Positions 7,712 to 15,825 of a stretch of DNA of 15,850 bases are shown here, piece by piece. Source of the DNA: Stephanodiscus triporus (Eukaryota; Bacillariophyta; Thalassiosirophyceae; Thalassiosirales; Thalassiosiraceae). The notes below the pieces were generated by a model that saw nothing but the letters and a program-made list of their open reading frames with translations, made no database searches and had not been told where the DNA came from. A program made the position numbers and the translations under genes. The DNA lies in assembly GCA_036939755.1 (NCBI GenBank), contig JALLAZ010001237.1:1-15850 (forward strand), in the 5' to 3' direction. The stretch's first letter is position 1; the number at the start of each line of letters is the position of its first letter.

Positions 7712-10131
7712 AAATACCCCAGATCCCCCAGGATCTGATGTTGGTAATCATTGGTATCATGCGCCGATTTAGTTGGAGCGACCCAACGTGCTTTGAAGGT
7801 CACATGCTTGGGTAATACCCCACCGACTGCTGATGAGCGGTTCGGTGAGAGAGCGTGTGGAGTGGCAGGAGTGCCGGCCGCGCGAGCGAAGTGCCCGCGC
7901 AGTGTGCCGAGGACGTGGTCCACCTCGGAGAAATCGACGCCGTTTTTCGCCGCATCGCGCTCACCCAAAACTGGTATCGATTTCGTGGCGCGCCGGAAAT
8001 CTATGGGGAAAGGGTCGCATAAGAGATGCTTTGCTTGACAAACGTTATCGATGAAATCGACGATCATGCCTGTCGCTTTAATAAATGGAAGACCAAGGAT
8101 CAAATTAACAGCGACGTCAGGACCGGCGGCGACAAGTAGGGATGTCTCATGTCCATCCTTTGTAGCGTAAGGGAGATGAATCTCGAAGCCGACAGGCAAT
8201 TCCGTGGTGATCGGGGCGTCAGACGATGACGTAACGATCCCAGAAAGGACAATTGCCGCGTAGTCGTCGGGGAGATAAATGGCCTTCAGGATGTGAGGGT
8301 ATCGTCGCACCACAGCCTCCATGTAGTGGAAGTTAGCGGTGCTGAGAGACGCCCCCGTGTCGAGCATGCAACGGAGAGCAGGGCAGTCCCTCTCATCCTT
8401 GGCAGTACCCGTCTGCAGGCTCAGATGAGGCATGGGGCTATGAATAGCTATTGGAATCTGAGGCTTCGAGGACTGGGTAGAGAGGACAACAACGTCCTGG
8501 AGGAGGGTGATGTGAGAGCGGCGAATGATGCTGCCACTCGGCGTACCACTCGAAACAGTGGACACGCTAGACGTGTCGGTTGTGCCGCCAAGTTGAGCGC
8601 GCTGACTGAGTAGCACCTCACGCCTCTTCTCTGGGATGTCCTCCCAGTTCACCGTGTTGAGATTGCGACGCTTTTTATTGTTGCGCGCATTCTTCTTCTT
8701 CCGGCTCTGAAATTTTTGAATGTTTAATTCCGCCTTCTCCTTGATCCCTGGCTCGCCAGCGCGTGGACAGATGACAACATACTTGCCATTAACAAGTTTC
8801 GACCATGGGTGAGGCCCACCACACCCGAAACAGTCCGGCGTATAACCGCTCTTGCCGCCTTCCGAGTTGGGGGTCGTGTCGCCGCTGTACTGCTGGAGTG
8901 TTTTCTCGGCCACGCTGGGATTAGCTGGGCTTGGGGAGAGGTGGAACTGCTCGCCACCCATCTGCTCGGTGCGAACAATATCACGAGTATTTGTGACGTC
9001 ATTTTCGGCTTTGATGAGCACGTTCAGCATCTCAACGAGGATCTTACGCTGAGTGATCGCGGCCTTTGAACGCGTATCACCGTAAGCAGGGTAGTGCGAG
9101 CGAAAACCCTTTTGAAGGGAAGGGTTGATATGATCCTGAAAGATACCCGCCAGATCGATGGGATACTCTTCAAGATCGTAGAACGAACGAATGGCGTTTA
9201 GGAAGGTAGTGTAGTAGACCTGCGCGGTAAGGGCCACCGGCTTGCCGTCATCAGCAACATAGCACTGCCAGATATGGTCGAGTACGTTGTGGGGTTCGAT
9301 GGAATAGCCTGGAACGAGGACCATGAATAAGGTCTGATGAATCGTTTCGGAGGCGAGACGAACCACCGACGACTTAAGCTCGCCATAAACGATGGTGCTG
9401 TCCGTGCGGCAGGTGGTGAGGTTGAAGGTAGGCGCAAGGAGGTCGTAGGGCCCGTCCTGGTAGGTCTGATTAAGGATGTCTCGTTGGACTTCGGCAAGAG
9501 AGAGTGTGCGGAGATCGGCCGCACCAAGCCAAGTGGTGAGACGATATCCTGCACCCGTGCCATTGGTGAGATCGATGGAACTCTGGGGAAGTTGAATGTA
9601 GTATTCCCCTCGGAGGACAACGTTGGGAGCCGGCGCCGCAGCGGCCGCAATCGTGAGGTCGGCGAAATCCAGCTCGAGCTGGACGCGGACAAATTTGATG
9701 CCGGCGGCGCGGCAGTTCCCGACAGGCCCATCTTGATAGGTAAGGAGGGTAGAGAGGTCGCCAGCCACAGTCGTGTTGGGGATGGCCGCGCCCTTCGCGT
9801 CGTGCCAGGAGAGGATCGTCAAATGTTGAAAGTTTGCCCAATTCCGAGAGAGTTTGCGCTCCCAATCGGCGAGTCCGGCCTCAGCCATCAGCACCAAATC
9901 GAGCCGGTCGGCCAAAGTCAAGATGCGGGCGCGCTGATCGAGGTCTGCAGATGCCAACGCAGTCTTGTTGTGCTGATAGGCGAGGGCTTTCTCAGGATCA
10001 GTCATGCTTGAGTCAACTTTCGGGTAGAGGGAGACGCTAGTGCGCCCAATAGTGACGATCTCAGGCTTGCGAGGAACGAAGGGGCTTTTCGTCTTGGAAG
10101 TACGAAAGGCCTGAATGTTTGGGCTGGACAT
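7708..10131 (-). CDS. gag-pro: Gag with C-terminal aspartic protease
   Basis: 807 residues from the ATG at 10131. The frame is open a little further, to a GTG at 10212, but that would begin inside the primer-binding site. The N-terminal ~400 residues form a Gag-like region I cannot match to a named domain. A single zinc knuckle begins at Cys434 (CFGCGGPH), with spacing C-x2-C-x3-H-x13-C, unlike the usual C-x2-C-x4-H-x4-C. A basic Lys/Arg-rich stretch follows (RKKKNARNNKKRR), suited to RNA binding. The protease has DTGA at Asp591 and the partner motif LILGLPF at about 677-683. The product should form virus-like particles and cleave the polyprotein. The stop codon overlaps a splice donor (7706-7711). 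Downstream, Pol lies in a different frame. Confidence 0.9.
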   Translation of the reverse strand: MSSPNIQAFRTSKTKSPFVPRKPEIVTIGRTSVSLYPKVDSSMTDPEKALAYQHNKTALASADLDQRARILTLADRLDLVLMAEAGLADWERKLSRNWANFQHLTILSWHDAKGAAIPNTTVAGDLSTLLTYQDGPVGNCRAAGIKFVRVQLELDFADLTIAAAAAPAPNVVLRGEYYIQLPQSSIDLTNGTGAGYRLTTWLGAADLRTLSLAEVQRDILNQTYQDGPYDLLAPTFNLTTCRTDSTIVYGELKSSVVRLASETIHQTLFMVLVPGYSIEPHNVLDHIWQCYVADDGKPVALTAQVYYTTFLNAIRSFYDLEEYPIDLAGIFQDHINPSLQKGFRSHYPAYGDTRSKAAITQRKILVEMLNVLIKAENDVTNTRDIVRTEQMGGEQFHLSPSPANPSVAEKTLQQYSGDTTPNSEGGKSGYTPDCFGCGGPHPWSKLVNGKYVVICPRAGEPGIKEKAELNIQKFQSRKKKNARNNKKRRNLNTVNWEDIPEKRREVLLSQRAQLGGTTDTSSVSTVSSGTPSGSIIRRSHITLLQDVVVLSTQSSKPQIPIAIHSPMPHLSLQTGTAKDERDCPALRCMLDTGASLSTANFHYMEAVVRRYPHILKAIYLPDDYAAIVLSGIVTSSSDAPITTELPVGFEIHLPYATKDGHETSLLVAAGPDVAVNLILGLPFIKATGMIVDFIDNVCQAKHLLCDPFPIDFRRATKSIPVLGERDAAKNGVDFSEVDHVLGTLRGHFARAAGTPATPHALSPNRSSAVGGVLPKHVTFKARWVAPTKSAHDTNDYQHQILGDLGYL

Positions 10132-10193
10132 GACGAAAGCTGAAAGGGGTAGAGAACGAAGGTAGAAGGTAGAGAAGAGCGAGGAGAGCTCGA

Positions 10194-10211
10194 TCAGTTC
10201 ATGGAGCACCA
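10194..10211 (-). promoter_or_regulatory. Primer-binding site
   Basis: On the minus strand TGGTGCTCCATGAACTGA begins at the base right after the 5' LTR. TGG complements the CCA end of a tRNA, which is the expected start of a primer-binding site. The primer would have a 3' end reading GGAGCACCA; I do not identify the tRNA. This site fixes the inner LTR boundary at 10212. Confidence 0.8.
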
Positions 10212-10380
10212 CTTAGATGGGGAACCGGATGAAGTGAGACTTAGATTTAGAGGATCTACCGATAATCTAAGTCTAACGCTAAGATCTAGAGCAAACAATT
10301 GTGTGGCTCGGGGAGAACAGTTCTGGCGGGAAGACCGCCGATGGACAGACCTAGCACCTAGGGACAGAGTGTCCCTTAAG
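10212..10380 (-). repeat. 5' LTR of the Ty3/gypsy element
   Basis: Direct repeat of 1462-1631. The same four inverted repeats are present: 10239-10247 with 10264-10272, 10325-10329 with 10335-10339, 10350-10354 with 10358-10362, and 10361-10366 with 10370-10375. In the second one the loop differs in length between copies (3 versus 5 nt) while the stem is unchanged. No TATA box is evident in either direction. Its outer end is 91 bp from the MED6 start codon. Confidence 0.9.
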
Positions 10381-10471
10381 AACCTTCGACACTCTCGACC
10401 ATACCATACCATATGATACATTACACTCTTAATACACCTAAACCCGCACTTGTCGATGCTTTCACTTGTTG
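10381..10471 (+). promoter_or_regulatory. Remaining 5' flank of MED6
   Basis: Only 91 bp separate the LTR from the MED6 ATG. The stretch holds a CATAC repeat (CCATACCATACCATATG, around 10399-10416) and is otherwise AT-rich. No TATA box is obvious. The promoter must lie here, in the LTR, or have been displaced by the insertion. Confidence 0.4.
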
Positions 10472-11307
10472 ATGTCGGAAACAGCCTCATTCGTCGATCC
10501 CGTATTTCTGGCTCGTTTCGGGCTCACCCACATCAACGCCGTTGATTATTTCCTCCACCCTTTAAATCCTTTCCGAACCAAATCGAAAACATCCAATGAG
10601 GTCCTTAGCATGCAGGGGATCAGCATCGGCACTCTCATGGCGTGGGGGACGGGAAGTCGCCCTGGTCCATTGACATTGGAGGAGGGGGAGGAGGAATTCA
10701 GTTTGGCCCTGTCGAGATTGACGGGAGAGCAGTACGAGCTGCTGCCCTTGACGAATGTAGAGGGCGCGACGCATCAACAGTTGGCGGCTCTGTTTACGAT
10801 CCGCCACGTGCATCGTATTTCGCACAATCAGATAAAGGTGTTGGGAATTTACTACATTTTAGAAGGAGTCATTTACAAGAGCCCCACCGTCCGAGGTCTA
10901 ATGAAAGCTCACATAGCCAGAACTTTGGATGGGTTATCAGATGCGTGCGATGCATTGAGTGTATGTGCAAGGTATGATCCTTCGACTGGATACGTGTGGA
11001 AGTTTGAACCCCCGGCCGATCAAGAAGATGGTGATGAATCGTCATCATACAATATTAAGAAGCGCAAACGAAGGCGAGTTCTTGACAACAGAAAACCAGG
11101 GGAACGGTGAGTATTATTTTAAGTGTTTTGTTCAAATTAAATGTCTTCGAGGTCTGTCAAGCATAATATCGCGTGTCCCTTCAACGCCATTTTACCGACA
11201 GAACGCTGGAGGAAGAAGAAGGGATACGTGCATCAGAGGCAATCGATCGCATACTTTCGCGTCTGAGTAATAGCGATGTTGTTGTCAAGGGGAAATCCAT
11301 AGTTTGA
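10472..11307 (+). CDS. MED6: Mediator complex subunit 6 (MED6)
   Basis: Two exons, 10472-11106 and 11202-11307, join in frame to 246 residues, close to the size of animal MED6. The start is the ATG at 10472 (MSETASF); upstream codons are TTG. Family features visible: VDYFLHPLNPF near the N-terminus (human MED6 has a similar LDYFxxxxNPFYD), NEVLSMQ soon after, a core YELLP...FTIRHVHR, then YYILEGVIYKSP matching the IIAGVIYQAP region, and ARYDPSTGYVWKF matching CRYHPSKGYWWHF. A Lys/Arg-rich stretch (KKRKRRR) follows, and the second exon supplies the acidic and helical tail ending in RILSRLS. MED6 sits in the Mediator head module in the nucleus and helps couple activators to RNA polymerase II. 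The gene appears intact. A retrotransposon LTR lies just upstream in divergent orientation. Confidence 0.93.
11107..11201 (+). other. MED6 intron
   Basis: 95 nt, starting GTGAGT and ending CCGACAG. It interrupts an Arg codon (CG|A). Without splicing the frame ends at TGA 11108-11110. After splicing, the exon 2 frame continues to TGA at 11305-11307 with a plausible MED6 C-terminus. Confidence 0.88.
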
Positions 11308-13057
11308 AGAAGAATTCGATAAGTGATATAGTTGCAATGAAAAAGACGCGACATGACTCATAGAGATAATAAGATTGCAGTGTGAACATACTGATTCAAA
11401 GTTCAGACCTTGGATGTAATATAATCAGCCCTGACATCTTCCAATTTACCTACCATAATGCAGGCTAAGAAAACTTTCACTTTTATTGTGAGCATTCTTA
11501 GCAGCATCTTTGAAATAGCAAAGGTGCACTAGTGCAACTGAAGTGATTAGCTAGTTTCTAGGGTCTGTCATATTTGGTAAGGTACTCTAGACTTTTGCTA
11601 AAATGACATGGATATGGAGGGACTCCACAATTAGCATGAGAGTTAAATCAATAATTGTTAGTTTGTTTTGCAAAAATAAACTTAATTCAACTGACTCATC
11701 TTGCCCAGTAATGCTAAATGTTGGCATTGACGTAGTAAGCAACACATTGGCAAATTGTCATGTCAGCGTCACCTCTATGAATTTTTTTTGCAGGCAACAA
11801 CATCATTAATGTCTCACACCCCTTGTTTCTACAAAGAGTAGTTATCTAGTACATGTGACGAAATACATGCTCTACATGGAATCAAACCCAGTCTATCCTC
11901 ATCACTTATCAATTGTCAATATGTGTTTAATTGAAATAGTAAAGGGAGAGATGGTGGAGGGAAATGCAAGTGGACAGGTTTTATCAATTTCAATAGGATT
12001 GTTGAGACTAAACAGATATTCTTACTCAATGTTAGTAGAGTGGTATCTACCACTGAAGAGTATATTTTTTGTCGAAGGACAGTGACAGTGTAAGGCTAAG
12101 GTTTATTTTTATCAAAGATGGATGCAAAATGACCGAGAGAGTCTTCTCAAGAGTCTCAAGAGAAGATTCCGACATAACACCCAAAGGGAGAAATAGGCCA
12201 TAATTGTCCATAGCTCCATAAAAAAACAATCACAGCTCTGTTTTTGGGCTAGTCTTCCCCCTCACCAGTGCCCCTCTTCCTGACTGGATTGTCTTGCGGT
12301 TACATGATACCTCACAATTCACTCTTAAAGACAACAATTTTCTTGGGGTCTGCTGCTGTTGCCCTTGCAATTGTGGCCATGACAAGCATGTATTCAACAG
12401 GTGATTAAATTTAAATTATGACTGCATACCAGATTGAAGGTTATTTTTGGACAGACCCAAATGGACTTATTATTTTCAACATGCAACACAAATAGATAAT
12501 CTGCCCATTAAATGAGCATCACACCATATTATGATCTATTAGATAGTATTAGCGTGTAGAGTGTGAAACAATGACGGTCATTTGAGTATAAGGGGACCCC
12601 TACCCAAGTAATAGTCTTCAGGGTAGAAAATGCACCTGCGTGTGCACTGTTGGAAGTTGTCAAACTCCGTAGATCTAAACCAGAACAAAGCAAATGACTT
12701 TCAATGCAATTGATCTTTACTAAAGAAGAAGTGAGCTCATTGAGCTCAACATCAACAGATATTTAAAAATCTACAAAAGGTTTTTTAGTGAAGGCCAACA
12801 GTCACTCACACAAGGTGCGCGTCCGTACCATGCTTGAGTATCACCTCCTGACACCCTCCCTACTCAGCACACAAACAAACAAGATACAGCGCCCTCCCAA
12901 AAAATTGGATGTTCCAAACAAGACAGACATTTTTACAGACTTTTGCGCAGATATTCAGACTTCAGTTCATTTTCAAACACTGATCAGATGCTTAAAGAAT
13001 GATTTCTTCTTCAACAGCAACATTAGCAGAACCTTCACTGTTCCACCAGCACTCAGG
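11308..13057. other. AT-rich intergenic region with no supportable gene
   Basis: About 1.75 kb with frequent stops in all frames. Short frames of 60-146 codons exist (for example 11855-12085 and 12788-13228) but none has recognisable domains or convincing composition. Small structures seen are a 7-bp inverted repeat in TCTTCTC/GAGAAGA around 12140-12170 and two adjacent TGAGCTCA palindromes at 12732-12748. The part just after 11307 should contain the MED6 3' untranslated region. Confidence 0.55.
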
Positions 13058-13255
13058 TCACCTGCTCTTGTTTTTCTCAAGTCCCCAACAGAACTCCACA
13101 GTTTGTCCCAACTTTTTACAGTTACTGCATGTTACAGATCTCTTCTGGGGGCATCCACTAGCCTTGTGTCCTTCCTTGTTACAGATACTACTGAAGAACC
13201 CCTGATTCTCACTATGGACAGACCTTAGTGAGTCAGGAGCTGCAAACCGCCAACA
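13058..13255 (-). pseudogene. Retroelement Gag zinc-knuckle relic
   Basis: A minus-strand frame open from 13255 to a TGA at 13060-13058. It contains two tandem CCHC-like knuckles, each missing one ligand. The first reads SSICNKEGHKASGC, with Ser where the first Cys should be. The second reads CSNCKKLGQTVEFC, with Gln where His should be. Spacing is otherwise C-x2-C-x4-H-x4-C in both. The paired arrangement and Trp after the last Cys are like Gag nucleocapsid regions of copia-type elements. No further domains could be followed on either side, so this is a fragment, and in the opposite orientation to the copia-like relic at 13385. Confidence 0.55.
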
Positions 13256-13274
13256 CTACCAATACATGTAGATC

Positions 13275-13350
13275 GGGAGCTCACCAAGCTCCCATAAATA
13301 ATCTAGGTATTGATTACCATCAATACTGCTCTTCTTCATACCTAGATTAT
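13275..13350. repeat. Cluster of three perfect inverted repeats
   Basis: GGGAGCT/AGCTCCC at 13275-13281 and 13287-13293 with a 5-nt loop. ATAATCTAGGTAT/ATACCTAGATTAT at 13298-13310 and 13338-13350 (13 bp, 27-nt spacer). GTATTGAT/ATCAATAC at 13307-13314 and 13319-13326 (4-nt loop). The last two share the bases GTAT at 13307-13310, so the two stems are partly mutually exclusive. The cluster ends 34 bp before the gag-like ATG at 13385, so it may be leader or LTR remains of that element. Confidence 0.8.
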
Positions 13351-13988
13351 ATCGACAAATCCGTCCCCCCCATCTCCCTCAGCAATGGAAATCAAGCTCG
13401 AGCTTGATACCGAAAAAACCGCAAAGGCCGCCGTTGCCATCGCCGCTGCCTACAGACTCTGCTGAGTCTCGGAAAGCACCGAATTCCCCCAGCTCGACGC
13501 TGCCAACGCTTTTGCACTGATCGTCATCATTGTGATCCTCTACAGCCCTCGCCCAGGTCCTAAAAAATCCGCATAAGCAGGGGTGATGCCCAACGCGATC
13601 ACCCTCCTCTTCAAAGAGGCCCGCGATGCCTTTCCCCCTCTCAAGGGAAAGCCCACGGATGACGATCTCCTGTCGATCCGGGAGACGCTGCTCCTGATCA
13701 TCATGGGATCCCCTACGATCTATTGGGGGGCGTCCACTCCTTCACGGCCATCATCACGGATGGCATGAGGTACGCCGCTGATCATGACGGCAACGCATTC
13801 AAACGCCCCATCCGCCTCCCTCTCTATGACGGCAGCATCGCGGACGACGCCACCACGGTCGTTCGCGTACGAGCAGAGGTGACCCACAAAGCCCGCCTCG
13901 ACAACTATGCCAGTTTCGAAGCGGCTGAACGCGGGGCGGCCAAGTTCCTTTGTGACATCATCGACAAGGTTTGGTACAATGGCCTCAA

Positions 13989-14088
13989 GGATGCCAACAC
14001 CTTCTACACAAAGGTGTCGGTCCTTGACATCATCTCCAGGATGCCGACACCTTCTACACAAAGGTGTCGGCCCTCGACATCATCTCCT
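13989..14088 (+). repeat. 50-bp tandem duplication inside the copia-like gag
   Basis: Copies at 13989-14038 and 14039-14088 differ at only three internal positions plus the last base. The protein (DANTFYTKV / DADTFYTKV) is encoded twice but in different frames, because 50 is not a multiple of three. Confidence 0.92.
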
Positions 14089-14635
14089 TCCTCGATGCCA
14101 ACAGCGGGGGGCTGCACGTCATCGACATGATCTCCCTCCGCACCAACATGCACCAGTACTATGTTCAGGCGGACGGCATCCCCCAGTACATCATCATGCT
14201 GGAGGATGCACAAAAAAAGGCGAAGCGTGCTGGCATGCCCATCGCCAACATCGAGCTCACCATGATGGCGTTGGCGGCCATCCTTGCTGCGCAACATTTC
14301 CCGCGGGAGGTCGATGATTGGGAGGGACTCCCCTCCACCTCTCGCATTTGGGTGGCTTGGAAGATGGCGTTCCGTCTTGTGCATCTTAAGCGCCAACATC
14401 AGCTCTTGGCATTGGGCAGAGGCAAACCTCTCGGTGGGGCTCACGGCGTGCTCCTTGCAGCGGTTCCGGTGATCAGACGGTTGGAGACGGCACTCAACAA
14501 CCTTGCGCTCACGGCGACAAATGACACAACCATGCTCCAACAGCTCACGTTGGCCAATAATCTGGCTCTCACGGCCACCATCGCCACGCTCACCACAGCC
14601 AACAAGAAATTGGTGGATGCGGTTGTGCGTGGCAG

Positions 14636-14680
14636 GGGGACTCCAGCAGCGGGGGCTCCAGCAGCGGGGGCTCCCGCAGT
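14636..14680 (+). repeat. 15-bp tandem repeat encoding GAPAA units
   Basis: About three copies of a GGGGGCTCCAGCAGC-type unit, giving GTPAA, GAPAA and GAPAV in the Gag frame, just upstream of the zinc-binding region. It is probably a flexible linker. Confidence 0.75.
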
Positions 14681-14879
14681 GGTGCCGGCGGGAGGGGGGA
14701 GATCTACAAAGACTCCGCACCCTGGCAACTACTGTTGGACACACGGCCATCGGATCAGCCACGATCACACCAGTGCCGCCTGCACCAACAAGGTGATGGG
14801 CCATCGCGACGATGCCACTGCAGCCAACACCCTTGGCGGCAGTGAGAAGGATAAAGGTTGGGACTCAGCGCGCACCTGA

Positions 14880-15825
14880 TGGTGGGGGATGGCGGCCCTA
14901 GTTGATTGTGGGGATAAAAATTGCTTAAAAAACCATTATTATTTTGCTCTATCAACTACTCCTGCTAGCAATCCCACCCAACTACCTCCCTCCCACACTG
15001 GCATTGCCGACTCCAGTGCCAGTGGCTTCTACTTTTTGCCCAATGCTGCTGTGGCAAACCTCGACCACAAGGATCCAACCGTTGGTATTCGTGTCGCAAA
15101 CGGCCTCCCTGAAAGGTCGGTTGCCAGCGCAACCCTCGCTTCTGCCACATCGCTTCCCCCTGCAGTGATGCAGGGTCATGTGATGCCCTCCTTCCCCCAT
15201 ACCCTCCTCGGCTTGGGGCCATTTGCCAACCTAGGCTGCAAGATTGTTTTCACCAAGACGGCTGTGTCTGTCATCCGTCCTGATGGGCACAGCATCCTCG
15301 AAGGTTGGCATGAACTTGACGGTCCCCACCTCTGGCGATTCCCACTTGACGCCACCAAGCCAAGCTTGTTGGTGCCAGCATCGTGTGAAAATTAGGAGGA
15401 ACTGGGCCCACGTGAAAGTGCTGCCAATTTTTCAAACCACCTCTCTCCAACCCAATGAGAGACCAACTGGTCCCAGCATGCCTCCACCAGGTCCCCCGCT
15501 GGCTGCACCTCTGCTCCATCCCAGCCAAAGCATCCTCGCGATTGATACGGCTGGTCAGGCCTGTGTAGTTACCTACATGTATGGCACCGCCCAGGCCATG
15601 GCATTAGCAGCCTTGTCCTCAAAGACCCCCTTCGATCCCCGAAGCCTCAACCTTCCCAGCATACCTTCTCTTGTCGGATTCTACCATGCTTGCTTAGGCT
15701 TTCCAGTCAAGCAGACATGACTGGATGCCATAAAGGCTGGCAACTGCGAGACCTTCGAAGGTCTTACCTACTCCAATGCAGCACGCTACTGCCCCACCTC
15801 ACAAAAGCCAAAAATGGATCTATAA
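14880..15825 (+). pseudogene. Copia-like protease and pre-integrase relic
   Basis: In the same frame as the end of Gag and separated from it only by TGA 14877-14879. The protease motif reads IADSSASGFYF, where DSG or DTG is expected, so the catalytic Gly is replaced by Ser. The order VANGLPERS, LGPFANLGCKIVFTK and LWRFPLDA follows the usual copia protease layout. This frame ends at TAG 15393-15395. Similarity continues in another frame (QSILAIDTAGQ, SLVGFYHACLGFPV) to TGA 15718-15720, which sits where a Trp is usual in related elements. It then continues past that stop (LDAIKAGNCETFEGLTY, RYCPTSQKP) to TAA 15823-15825. The alignment to the family is from memory of its consensus, not a search. 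Confidence 0.65.

Larger units (their letters stand above)
1462..10380 (-). mobile_element. Ty3/gypsy-type LTR retrotransposon, nearly intact
   Basis: About 8.9 kb bounded by direct repeats of 170 and 169 bp. On the minus strand it carries a primer-binding site next to the 5' LTR, Gag-protease, then Pol with the order reverse transcriptase, RNase H, integrase and GPY/F module. That order defines Ty3/gypsy (Metaviridae) as opposed to copia. The two coding regions have no internal stops or frameshifts over about 2.4 and 5.6 kb, so the element looks potentially competent. Unusual points: no TG/CA LTR ends, no obvious polypurine tract next to the 3' LTR, no convincing target-site duplication, an inserted methyltransferase-like domain, and a candidate intron joining gag to pol. 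The relatives I recall best are in diatoms, but that is from memory of the family. Confidence 0.93.
13385..14879 (+). pseudogene. gag: Copia-like Gag, broken by stops and frame changes
   Basis: It begins at ATG 13385 and has TGA at 13463 and TAA at 13574 in that frame. The frame resumes with ...ITLLFKEARDAFPPLKGKPTDDDLL. Near 13723 the reading passes to the next frame (RPIRLPLYD, YASFEAAERGAAKFL, WYNGLKDANTFYTKV). A 50-bp tandem duplication then shifts it again to a clean frame from about 14040 to TGA 14877. That last part includes MHQYYVQADGIPQYIIMLEDAQKKAKRA, a TALTTA-type helical repeat, a GAPAA repeat, and CWTHG-x5-H-x-HTS-x2-C with GHRDDAT. These features resemble the Gag of copia-like elements common in diatoms. 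Role in an intact element: particle formation and RNA binding. Confidence 0.75.
13385..15825 (+). mobile_element. Decayed Ty1/copia-like retrotransposon, gag to pre-integrase part
   Basis: GC-rich block following AT-rich DNA. In order it holds a copia-like Gag with a CWTHG...HTS..C zinc-binding signature, a copia-type protease region, and a segment resembling the pre-integrase region. Integrase core, reverse transcriptase and RNase H do not appear before the window ends. No LTR pair can be defined. Multiple stops and frame changes show it is not functional as it stands. Confidence 0.75.

Noticed and set aside
10132..10212. Gag start at the GTG at 10212
   Set aside because: It would put the N-terminus in the primer-binding site. 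The ATG at 10131 gives a normal leader of about 60 nt.
11855..12085. 76-codon plus frame downstream of MED6
   Set aside because: It has no recognised domain, lies in AT-rich DNA, and its length is compatible with chance.
12300..12405. Possible exon encoding a hydrophobic segment (TIFLGSAAVALAIVAM) followed by a GT
   Set aside because: It is a single short segment with no acceptor, neighbouring exon or family match; too weak to call.
12788..13228. 146-codon plus frame
   Set aside because: It starts at GTG, has unremarkable composition, and overlaps the minus-strand zinc-knuckle relic, whose spaced Cys/His pattern is a stronger explanation for that part.
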